Of a stretch of 54,296 bases of DNA, positions 42,664 to 53,100 are shown one piece after another. The translations under genes were made by a program, and so were the position numbers. The DNA comes from Bacteroidales bacterium (lineage in GTDB: Bacteria > Bacteroidota > Bacteroidia > Bacteroidales > WCHB1-69). The notes below the pieces were generated by a model that was given only the letters and a program-made list of their open reading frames with translations, was not told the origin of the DNA and ran no database searches. Location of the stretch: assembly GCA_017649855.1 (NCBI GenBank), contig JAGCGA010000010.1:1-54296 (forward strand), in the 5' to 3' direction. The number at the start of each line of letters is the position of its first letter. Position 1 is the stretch's first letter.

Positions 42664-44925
42664 ATGACACCTAACAGTTCTTCAGCCTACGTGCCGAACG
42701 AGGAGTTGGAAAACAAGACCATCGTCCGGAAGTATTACGACCTTCTGAAAGTGCTCTATCATCGCACCACTCCGGCTGACCGCAAATTGATACGGAAAGC
42801 CTTCGTGCTGGCTACCAATGCCCATAACGGGGTGCGCCGCAAGAGCGGGGAGCCCTACATCTATCATCCGATAGAGGTGGCGATGATATGCTGTGAGGAG
42901 ATGAACCTCGGCACCACCTCGGTGGTCTGTGCCTTGCTCCACGATGTGGTGGAAGACACCGAATACACCCTCGAGGATATTCGCGAGATCTTCGGCGATA
43001 CCGTGGCCGAGATCATCGACGGCCTGACCAAGATCAGCGATCTGGTCATCGACAACAAGAATATCTCCCTCCAGGCGGAGAACTACAAGAAGATCTTTCT
43101 CTCGATGCTGAAAGACGTGCGGGTGATCCTGATCAAGCTGGCGGATCGGCTGCACAATATGCGCACCTTGGATTCCATGCCTCCCGAGAAGCAGCTGAAG
43201 ATCGCTTCCGAGACCTCCTTCTTTTACGTTCCCTTCGCCCATCGTCTGGGCTTGTACAGCATCAAGAGCGAGCTGGAGGATTATGCCATGCGCTATACCA
43301 ATCCCACGGAGTACTATGCCATTGCCGACCGCCTGAAGGAGACCGAAGAGCAGCGCGAGACGCTGATTCAGGACTTTGTGAAGCCCATCGTGGAAGAACT
43401 TAACAAGGAGGGTATCCAGGTGGAGGTGTCCAGTCGAACCAAGTCGGTCTATTCTATCCATCAGAAGATGATACGCAAGAATATCCCGTTCGATGACATC
43501 TACGATATCTTTGCCGTGCGCTTTGTGTTCGACAGTCCTGAGTCAGAGGAGTTCGAGATCTGCTGGCGCATCTACAAGGTGGTCTGCCTCCTGTATCAGA
43601 CCAACCCGTCGCGAGACCGCAACTTCCTGATGCATCCCAAGGCCAACGGGTACCAGTCGTTGCATGTGACCGCCATGAGCAAGGCGGGCCGTTGGGTGGA
43701 GGTCCAGATCCGCTCCAAGCGCATGGACGTGATTGCCGAGAAGGGTCTGGCTGCCCATTACCGCTACAAAGAGGAGAACGAGGAGGCCAACGTGACGGAT
43801 ACGGATGTGAGCGACAAGCTGGAAGACTGGCTCTCCAAGACGAGAGAGATTCTCAACAGCAAGGACGCGGATGCCTTGGAGTTCCTCAAGGAGGTGCGGC
43901 TGAACTTGGAGCTGAAGGAAATCTACGTCTTCACGCCCAAGGGCGACATGAAGACGCTGCCCGCCGGCTCCACCGTGTTGGATTTTGCCTATCTGCTGCA
44001 TACCAACCTGGGCGACCATTGTATCGGTGCCAAGGTGAACTATAATATTGTCCCGGTGGACAAGGAGCTGCGCAATGGCGACCAGGTGGAGGTCATCACC
44101 TCCAAGAAACAGATGCCCAAGCTGGAGTGGATCGAGGTGGTGCGAACCCCCAAGGCGCGTCGGAGCATCCGCGATTTCTTCCGCAATGAGCAGAAACAGA
44201 TGAATATCTCCGGAGAACAGATGCTCCGGGAATATTTCTCCCAGCTGGGGGTGGAATATAATGAGGAAAATCTCCAGAAGATCATGACGGCCACCCTGAA
44301 GAAGTCGCCCGAGGAGTTCTGGAACGACATCGTCACCCACAAGATCACGAAAGACAGAGTACAGAAGATCCTCTCGATGAAGAATCCGAAGGAGATGGCT
44401 GAGTTCCAGAAGAAGGTCTCCGAGGAGATAGCCAACAAGTCGTTGGACCAGCTGATTGAGGAACAGCTCAACGAGACCCCCAACGTCTTTATGCTGGATG
44501 ACGACTATGAGCAGATCAAGTATGTGCTGGCCGACTGTTGCAACCCGCTGCCCGGCGACCAGGTGGTGGGCTTCCAGGTGGCCGACAACCGCATTGTCAT
44601 CCACCAGACCAGCTGCCGCCATGCCATCGAGCAGATGTCCAAGTTCGGCAACCGTATCATCAAGACCAAATGGCGCAAGGGACAGGATATCGCCTTCCTG
44701 TCAGGAATCCGTATTACCGGCTTCGACCGCAAGGGCATGATCAAGGAGATTGTGGATGTGGTCTCCTCCCAGATGGATCTGAACATCCGTTTGCTCAACA
44801 TCGAGAGCAAGAACAATGTCTTCACCGGCACGATGATGCTCTACATCCAGAGTGTGCGTGCCCTGACCAACCTGATTGACAAGCTGAAGGCTATCGACCA
44901 GGTGGAGAAGGTGGAGCGTATTTAA
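42664..44925 (+). CDS. Bifunctional (p)ppGpp synthetase/hydrolase (RelA/SpoT type)
   Basis: 753 residues, full length. The HD hydrolase domain has the ligands HPIEVAMI, LLHDVVEDT and KLADRLHNMRTL, so hydrolysis should work. The synthetase domain has SSRTKSVYSIHQKM, FDDIYDIFAVRFVF and NGYQSLHVTA. These are followed by TGS (IYVFTPKGDMKTLPAGSTVLDFAY), a helical/zinc-finger region (VLADCCNPLPGDQVVGF) and a C-terminal ACT domain. Both active sites look intact, so it is a Rel/SpoT-type enzyme controlling the stringent response. It starts 30 bases after the subtilase stop; the CapD-like gene follows 41 bases on. Confidence 0.96.
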   Translation: MTPNSSSAYVPNEELENKTIVRKYYDLLKVLYHRTTPADRKLIRKAFVLATNAHNGVRRKSGEPYIYHPIEVAMICCEEMNLGTTSVVCALLHDVVEDTEYTLEDIREIFGDTVAEIIDGLTKISDLVIDNKNISLQAENYKKIFLSMLKDVRVILIKLADRLHNMRTLDSMPPEKQLKIASETSFFYVPFAHRLGLYSIKSELEDYAMRYTNPTEYYAIADRLKETEEQRETLIQDFVKPIVEELNKEGIQVEVSSRTKSVYSIHQKMIRKNIPFDDIYDIFAVRFVFDSPESEEFEICWRIYKVVCLLYQTNPSRDRNFLMHPKANGYQSLHVTAMSKAGRWVEVQIRSKRMDVIAEKGLAAHYRYKEENEEANVTDTDVSDKLEDWLSKTREILNSKDADALEFLKEVRLNLELKEIYVFTPKGDMKTLPAGSTVLDFAYLLHTNLGDHCIGAKVNYNIVPVDKELRNGDQVEVITSKKQMPKLEWIEVVRTPKARRSIRDFFRNEQKQMNISGEQMLREYFSQLGVEYNEENLQKIMTATLKKSPEEFWNDIVTHKITKDRVQKILSMKNPKEMAEFQKKVSEEIANKSLDQLIEEQLNETPNVFMLDDDYEQIKYVLADCCNPLPGDQVVGFQVADNRIVIHQTSCRHAIEQMSKFGNRIIKTKWRKGQDIAFLSGIRITGFDRKGMIKEIVDVVSSQMDLNIRLLNIESKNNVFTGTMMLYIQSVRALTNLIDKLKAIDQVEKVERI

Positions 44926-44966
44926 ACCATTTATAATCTAGGATAAGAACTCAAACAGAGAAAACG

Positions 44967-46877
44967 ATGACCATTTTTAAAAAGATAGCGCGCTATTTCA
45001 ACAAGTTTCTGGATGCGGAAGTGATTTTCGTCATGGATACCATCCTGTCGTTGCTGGCATCACTTCTGGCCCTGTTGCTCTTGGGCTATTTCCGCGGTAC
45101 CGTCTATTCCACGGGCAAGTTCGCCCTGATATGGCTGCTCTCCTCACTGGTCTGCACGCTGGTGGCCAAGTTGATCTTCAAGAGCCATCAGCTCGTCATC
45201 CGGCATACCACCTTCAACGATATGATTCGCTTTGTGGTGGAGGCTTTTGCCAAGGTGCTGTTGATGAGCTTGGCGCTCTATCTGTTCAAAGAGTTCTTCA
45301 ATGGGGTCGTCTTTGCCCTGATCGCCGATTTCTTCCTCACCATCTTCCTGGTGCTTTTCCTCCGTTTGGGAATGATCTCCGGATACCAGTTCTACCGGAG
45401 CAAGCGCAAGGAGGCAAAAAACACGCTGCGTCTGTTGGTCTATCGTACCTCCGACAAGTCGCTGGCTGCAGTGGTGCGCCTGAAGAACTCCAAGCACTAT
45501 AAGATCCTGGGTTTCATCTCCAACCAAAACCAGCGCAACCAGATGATCCTCTCGGATCTGCCCATCTACGACTATAAGGATATTGACCAGGTGGTGCACG
45601 ACTTTGCGGTGGATGGCATCCTCTTCACCACCGACCGGGATGCGCAGTACGAGCGCGACCGGCTGGTCCGTTACTGCTACGATCATAAGCTGCGTCCGCT
45701 CATCATCCCTTCCATCGACGATATCTCGCCCGATGGCAGCCTGAAGAGCGGGGTGCGTAAGTTGCGCATCGAAGACCTGTTGGGCCGCGAGGAGATCAAG
45801 ATCGAGACCGACAAGATCATGGCCACTTTCCAAGACAAGGTGGTGATGGTGACGGGCGCGGCGGGTTCCATCGGCTCGGAGTTGTGCCGCCAGCTGGTGA
45901 ACTTCAACGTGCGCCGGCTGATTCTCTTTGACAATGCCGAAACCCCCATGCATCAGTTCCGGCTGGAGTTGGAGGAGCGTTTCCCGGAGCTGGATTTTGT
46001 GCCCGTCATCGGGGATGTGCGGCAGCCTGCAAGATTGGATTTCGCCTTTCGTCAATATGGTCCCCAGATTGTCTTCCACGCCGCAGCCTACAAGCATGTG
46101 CCCCTGATGGAGGAGAATCCCTGCGAGGCGGTGCAGGTCAATGTGTTCGGCACCCATAATGTGGCTGACAAGTGTATCGAGTATGGCGTGGAGAAGATGG
46201 TCATGATCTCCACCGACAAGGCCGTCAACCCTACGAACATCATGGGGTGCACCAAGCGCCTGGCCGAGATCTACATCCAGTCGTTGGGACTAGCTGTGGA
46301 GTCGGGTAGGAGAGCGGGGAGTACCACCTTCGTGACCACCCGGTTCGGCAATGTGCTGGGCTCTAACGGTTCTGTCATCCCGCGTTTTGCGGAGCAAATC
46401 GCCAAGGGCGGCCCCGTGACCGTGACGCACCCTGAGATCACCCGCTTCTTCATGACAATTCCGGAGGCCTGCCGTCTGGTGATGGAGGCTGTCACCCTGG
46501 CCACCGGCACCCAGATCTTCGCCTTCGATATGGGCCAGCAGGTCAAGATCGACAACCTCGCCCGTCACATGATCGAACTTGCCGGTTACAAGCCGGATGT
46601 GGACATCAAGATCGAATACACGGGCTTGCGCCCCGGCGAAAAACTGTATGAGGAGGTCCTCTCCAACAGTGAGAACACCATCGAGACCGAACACAAGAGC
46701 ATCTTCATCGCCAAAGCGCGCAAGTATGTATATGAGGAGGTGCTGCCCGACATCCTGGAACTGGAAGATCTGTCCGTCAAGGTGAACATCCCGGATATGG
46801 TCGTGAAGATGAAACAGGTCGTGCCGGAGTTTATCAGCAAGAATTCCGTGTTCGAACAATATGATGTTAGCCGTTAG
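44967..46877 (+). CDS. Membrane-bound UDP-sugar 4,6-dehydratase/epimerase (CapD/WbpM/FlaA1 type)
   Basis: 636 residues. Four membrane helices occupy residues ~20-130 (TILSLLASLLALLLLGYF and others), then a CoA-binding-like Rossmann region (~145-270). The C-terminal NAD-dependent SDR domain has VTGAAGSIGSELCRQL. Its catalytic loop STDKAVNPTNIMGCTKRLAE has Met in place of the usual Tyr of YxxxK, as in WbpM/FlaA1 dehydratases. It acts on UDP-GlcNAc-like sugars for surface polysaccharide. The final residues and TAG (46875-46877) are encoded by heptad repeats. Confidence 0.93.
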   Translation: MTIFKKIARYFNKFLDAEVIFVMDTILSLLASLLALLLLGYFRGTVYSTGKFALIWLLSSLVCTLVAKLIFKSHQLVIRHTTFNDMIRFVVEAFAKVLLMSLALYLFKEFFNGVVFALIADFFLTIFLVLFLRLGMISGYQFYRSKRKEAKNTLRLLVYRTSDKSLAAVVRLKNSKHYKILGFISNQNQRNQMILSDLPIYDYKDIDQVVHDFAVDGILFTTDRDAQYERDRLVRYCYDHKLRPLIIPSIDDISPDGSLKSGVRKLRIEDLLGREEIKIETDKIMATFQDKVVMVTGAAGSIGSELCRQLVNFNVRRLILFDNAETPMHQFRLELEERFPELDFVPVIGDVRQPARLDFAFRQYGPQIVFHAAAYKHVPLMEENPCEAVQVNVFGTHNVADKCIEYGVEKMVMISTDKAVNPTNIMGCTKRLAEIYIQSLGLAVESGRRAGSTTFVTTRFGNVLGSNGSVIPRFAEQIAKGGPVTVTHPEITRFFMTIPEACRLVMEAVTLATGTQIFAFDMGQQVKIDNLARHMIELAGYKPDVDIKIEYTGLRPGEKLYEEVLSNSENTIETEHKSIFIAKARKYVYEEVLPDILELEDLSVKVNIPDMVVKMKQVVPEFISKNSVFEQYDVSR

Positions 46878-46921
46878 CCGTTAGCCATTAGCCGTTAGCT
46901 GTTAGCCATTAGCTGTTGGCT
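46866..46921. repeat. Eight-unit heptad array overlapping the CapD-like gene end
   Basis: 56 bases = 8 x 7: three GTTAGCC, then ATTAGCC, GTTAGCT, GTTAGCC, ATTAGCT, GTTGGCT. The last codons (Val-Ser-Arg-stop) of the gene are read from the first two units. Confidence 0.92.
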
Positions 46922-47037
46922 GGATTGGGTATTGGCGGATTATACCTGGCAGGGTTCCTTTCAGGAGATTCTGCCCTTTGTTTTAATTGTTCGTATTTTG
47001 TTTATTATTTTTAACACCATGCGTTAAGATTATTTGT

Positions 47038-47045
47038 TATTTTTG
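47038..47045 (+). promoter_or_regulatory. -7 promoter box for the giant adhesin gene
   Basis: TATTTTTG, 87 bases before ATG 47133. Confidence 0.55.
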
Positions 47046-47132
47046 CCGATATTTTTTTCGAAATATCTTAATAGAGGCATCGTAAGAATAAGAGCAATAT
47101 TCATTTAACAATAATCATTAAATTCAAAGGGT

Positions 47133-50100
47133 ATGAAAAGACTATTATTATTTTTGATGGCTGTGCTGCTAGGAATCAGCTCCATGCAGCTGTCGGCACA
47201 GCAAACCATTGAGATTGGTACGGGTACAGGAACAACCTACTATGGCCCGTATAATTCCCTATGGGGCTACTCCTTTGTGGAACAGATTTATACTGCCACA
47301 GAGATTGGTACCCCGGGCATTATAACATCTATCAGTTTCAACATGCAGTCCACAGACTCCCAGACCAACAACATCACGGTCTATATGAAGAATGTGAGCA
47401 GATCTTCCTTCTCATCCACCACTGACTATGAGACGGTGACGGCTGCGGACATCGTGTACAGCGGGAGTTATACGTTTACCAATGGTTGGAACACCATTAC
47501 CTTGACCACCCCGTTTCTTTATGATGGTAGCAACAACCTGATGATTGCCTTTCATGAAAACACAAGTGGTTACTCTACCCGTTATTTCTACTATACCTCG
47601 ATAACCAATGCGTTGATTTCATTCCATAGCGATAGCTCTGACCCAGACCCTTACAACCTGGGCTCCTATGGTGGAACCATATATACACAATCTAATCGTC
47701 CGAATATCAGGATTGAGATTTCGGCCGGCAACCTTGGTTGCTTAAGTATGACCCCCACGGTCTCCAACGTCGGCCCCTACACGGCTGACCTCAACTGGAT
47801 GAACTTCCAGCAGTCAGCATCGAACTGGGATATCCTGTACGGCGAGACGGGTACCTTCGACACCCTTAGCGGCGGTATCCTCCTCACGGGTATCACGGAC
47901 ACTTTTTATACATTGTCGGGCCTCACTGCAGCCACCACCTACTCGGTCTATATGAAGTCCCATTGCTCTTCCGATGATGGCACGTGGTCTGCCCCGCGTA
48001 CCTTTACCACCACGGCGGCTTGTCCTACGCCCACCAACCTTGTTGTTACGGGCCACACGGCCGAGGAGGTCACCGTTTCCTGGATGCCCGGTGCTGATGA
48101 GACTGGCTGGGAGGTGGCCTGCGTGCCCCACGGGACTCCGGTAGGTGCCGGTACTCCCGAATATGCCACCAGTTCCCCCTATACGATATATAACCTTACC
48201 GACAACACCCAATATGATGTATATGTACGTGCCGACTGCGGCAATGGCGAGAACAGTTACTGGACTTCCGCCGTTACCTTCACGACCGATCCGTACTGCA
48301 CCCCGCCCACGAACGTGAGCGTTTCCCAGATTCAAGGCGCGTCCGCCCTCGTCACTTGGAACTATGCCCAGGTGGGCGCTACCGGCTATACGGTTGGCTA
48401 CTCCGAAGCCGGTATGGACAACTGGATCACCCAAACCGTCACCGGCAACAACTACATGCTCTCCGGCCTAACACCGAATACGGCCTACGATGTGTTCGTG
48501 TATTCCGAGTGCGTCCAAGGGAATGTGGACACTGTCTATGGTAGTTTCTCCACCCACTGTCTGGCAGGAGGCGAAATCACCATTGGCAATGGTACCACCA
48601 CCAATTATTATATTCCTGTGAACAATTATTATCATTACACCTATTCACAGCAAATCTACCTGGCTTCTGAGATGGGTGGACCTAGCGATATCACGAGTGT
48701 TTCGTTCGAGTATTCCTATGGTACTGCCATGACAGACAAGACCAATGTGGATATTTATTTAGGACATACCACCCAGTCCGCATTTACTTCAACATCCAAT
48801 TATATTCCGGCTACTGGCCTGCAATTGGTGTATCACGGCAACCTGAACTGCCAGCAGGGCTGGAATGAGTTTGTCTTTGACACGGTCTTCCATTACAATG
48901 GTACCGACAACCTTGTGTTGGTGGTGGACGACAACTCAGATGATTACAATGGAACTGCCTATGTCTTCAGAGTGCACAGCGCCGGAGCAAACCGTTCCTT
49001 GTATTATTACAGCGACTCTAACAACCCCAGCCCATCTGACCCAACGGCTGTATCCACAAACTCATCCTATAGCTCGGGCAACCGTAGCAATGTGAAGTTT
49101 GGCGGCGACTGTGATTTGACGATTACCTGTATTGCCCCCAATCTCTATATCTCTGAAGTGACTGCCGAGAGCGTTACCGTGGGATGGGCGCCGGGCAACA
49201 CGGAGACCTCTTGGGAACTGGAGTACAGCGCAGACAATATCAATTGGATTCCCGAAGGCTTTGTGACCACATCTCCCTACACGATCACCAATTTGTCTGC
49301 AAATACCTTATATTATTTCCGCCTCAGAAGTGATTGTGGCGGTGAGTACAGTGACTGGGCTCAGGTAAGCGTTCGCACGGATTGCGGTGCCCTTGCGCAG
49401 ATGCCTTTCACAGAGAACTTCGATACCTATGGTACGGGTGAGGGTCATTATCCAGACTGTTGGGGCAAGATCAATACGTATAGCTCTGACAGACCGTACG
49501 TGAATTCTACCAACTATGCAGGTGGAGGTTCCCTCTACTTCTATACTGGCACTTCCGGCACCTATAACATGGCGATCATTCCGCAGGTTGATGCCACGAT
49601 TCCTGTCAACACTCTTGTGGCAACGTTCATGTATAGAGCAAACAGTACATCGGACCGCCTGATTGTGGGTGTGATGAGTGATCCAAGCACCCCGAATACT
49701 TTTGTACCTGTGGATACCATTGCCCCCGGCTCTACTGCCACCGCATGGGAAGAGCGTGAAGTGATCTTCGCCAACTACACGGGCTCCGGCCAATACATCG
49801 CTTTCAAGAACGCATACACGACTACGAATGCCTACGCCTATGTGGACAACTTGGTCATCGACTTGATTCCGGAGTGCCCGAGACCCAATGATGTGATTGC
49901 TACCGATACCACGACTAACACCATTACGTTGAGTTGGACGGAGCTGGGAACCGCCACCTCCTGGGTGGTGACATATGGTCCTGCCGGTTTTACCCCCGGA
50001 CCTAATTCCGGCACGACGGAGACCGTATACAGTCTTCCGCACACCATTACCGGTCTGAGCGCTTCTACAAGCTATGATTTCTATGTGCAATCAGATTGTG

Positions 50101-53100
50101 GTGGCAACTACAGCAACTATTCGACTGTCTCTACCATTTCGACGGCTTGTGATGCTATTACTGCGCTTCCGTTCACGGAACAATTTGACGCTTACGGTAC
50201 GGGTGTTGCCACGGCATATCCTCCTTGTTGGGCCAAATACAGCACCTACACGGCCAGCACCGCACTGCCTTATTGCAGCTCCACCCATTATGAAGGTGCC
50301 GGCTCCCTGTATCTCTATGTCGGTACTTCCGGTACCTACAATATGGCTATCACCCCGCCGTTCGATGCCACGATTCCTGTTAACACGCTTATGGCAACGT
50401 TCATGTATAGAGCTTCTAATTCCACGGACCGCACAATTGTGGGCGTGATGGGTAGCCCTACCGATCCGACCACCTTCGTGCCTGTTGACACGCTCTATCC
50501 TGCTTCTACCGCCTCTACTTGGGAAATGCGACAAGTCTCATTCGGCCAATACACCGGTACCGGCCAATACATCGCATTCAAGAACGAATACACGACTACT
50601 GGCTGCTACACTTACGTAGATAATCTCTCCATTGATCTCATACCTGCTTGTCCGAGCCCCACCAGCCTTACAGCCACATCAGGTGCCAGCGACACGGTCG
50701 TTCTCTCATGGAGCGATCCCACGGGAACATCTTGGGATATCGCTTATGGTCCCACGGGATTCAACCCTGGCTCCGACGTGACTGCCACCATTGAATATGG
50801 TGTCACCGATAACCCGTACACCTTTACGGGGTTGGCTGCTGGCGTGGTTTACGACTTCTATGTACGCACCAATTGCGGTAATGGTGAATACAGTCCATGG
50901 AGCTACATGCCAGCTACGGCTGCTCCTTACCAGATCCAGATGGGTATTACGGGATCTTCCTCTGTTACCGGTTGTGGTTTCACCGTTACAGATAATGGTG
51001 GCGCCGGTGGTGATTATGCCAACTATTGTGACTACACCCTTACGATCTATCCTAGTAGTCCTGACTCATTGGTGTCAATTGCCGGTGTTTTCGTAGGAGA
51101 GAGCACTATCGACTACTTGAGCATCTATGATGGCACAACTGCTAATGCCGGCAATCTGATTGTGAAGATTACTTCCGGCACTTCCGGCAATCAGGTTAAT
51201 TTCGGACCGTTGACCTCTGAAAGCGGACCGTTGACTTTGTTGTTCCATTCTGACGTTTCTGTTGTTTACCCAGGTTTCGTGGCCACTGTAAACTGTGTGG
51301 CGGCACCCACCTGTATTAAGCCTAGTGATTTTAGCATCAGCAATGTTACCAGTAGCTCTGTCACACTTACTTGGCATGAAGGCGGTAACGCCACGAACTG
51401 GAATATCGCCTATGGACCTGTGGGATTCACGATCGATGACAATACGACTATCGAGTTTGCTACGGACACAACCATAACCATAGAGTATCTGACATTTGGT
51501 CAAACGTATGATTTCTATGTACAATCTGACTGTGGAGGTGAGGTAAGTGATTGGAGAGGTCCTCTTACGGTTTCTCCTGGTACCTTCACTTTTGGTGTCA
51601 CGGGTAGCAGTTCCATCACTGCTTGTGATTTGATTGTCTATGATGATGGCGGTCCTAACGGTACTTATTCCAACTATTGCGACTACACTTTGACGATCTA
51701 CCCGACGGAGCCTGATTCTGTAGTTTCTGTATCCGGTATTTTCACTGGAGAGAGCACTCTTGACTACTTGAGCATCTATGAGGGTACAACTGTTACCGAG
51801 GCCAATCTGCTTATAAAGATTACTTCTGGCACTTCCGGCACTCAGATTAATTTTGGTCCTTTGACCTCTGAGACAGGTCCGTTGACCTTGTATTTCCATT
51901 CTGACGTTTCTGCTGTTTATGCTGGTTTTGCGGCCACGGTGAGTTGTGCTGCGGCCCCCACTTGTCCCAAACCGTATAATATTCAAGCTTCAGATCTGAC
52001 GACGAATAGTGTTACCCTTACTTGGTCTCAGAATGGCACTGCCACTTCTTGGGACATTGAGTATGGTCCCAGTGGATTCACGCCAGGTACAGGAACGGTG
52101 GAGACTGCTTACAATTCTCCGTATACCGTTACCGGCTTGTCTGCTTCTACGTCTTATGACTTCTACGTTATTGCAGACTGCAGTGGCGACTCCAGTGATT
52201 ACTCCAACGCATGCACGGTCGCAACCGCTTGTGATGCTATCACGCAGCTTCCTTTCACGGAGAACTTCGACAACTATGGTACGGGTACTGCCACGGCATA
52301 TCCTCCTTGTTGGTCCAAATATACTACCTACACGGCCAGTACGGCACTGCCTTACTGCAGTTCCACCCACTATGCGGGAGTCGGTTCCCTCTATTTTTAT
52401 GTTGCCACTGCCGGCACCTACAATATGGCTATCACTCCGCCGTTTGATGTTACCATTCCGGTCAACACCCTCCAAGCGACGTTCATGCATAGGGGCACTA
52501 ACTCTACGGACCGCACGATTGTGGGCGTGATGAGCAATCCTACCGATCCGACCACCTTTGTGGCCGTCGACACGATTTATCCCGGCAGCCCCGTTTCTAC
52601 ATGGGTAGAGCAAGAGGTGGTCTTCAGTAACTACACCGGCTCGGGCCAATACATTGTCTTCCGGAACGAGTATACCTCCACGAGTTGCTACACCTACATT
52701 GACAACTTGTCCATCGACCTGATCCCGGCATGTCCGAAGCCTAAGAACTTGACCACCAGCAGCCCCACCGCCAATTCCATCAACCTGTCTTGGACAGAGA
52801 TGGGTTCTGCTACTGCTTGGGTAGTTGAGTACGGTCCTGTCGGATTCACGCTCGGTACGGGTACCACGTTGAATGTGACGGGTACACCTTCCACGACCGT
52901 CTCTGGCTTGAGTGCCAGCGGCACGTATGACTTCTACGTGAAGTCTGAATGCGGCGGCGGTGATATGAGCCCCTGGAGTGCTAAAGCAACAGGTTCTACG
53001 TTGTGCGATGCTATCACGCAGTTGCCTTACACGGAGAACTTTGATGCCAACCCATGGACTTCCCTTCCGGGCTCTGGCGCTACTGCTCTGATGCCCAACT

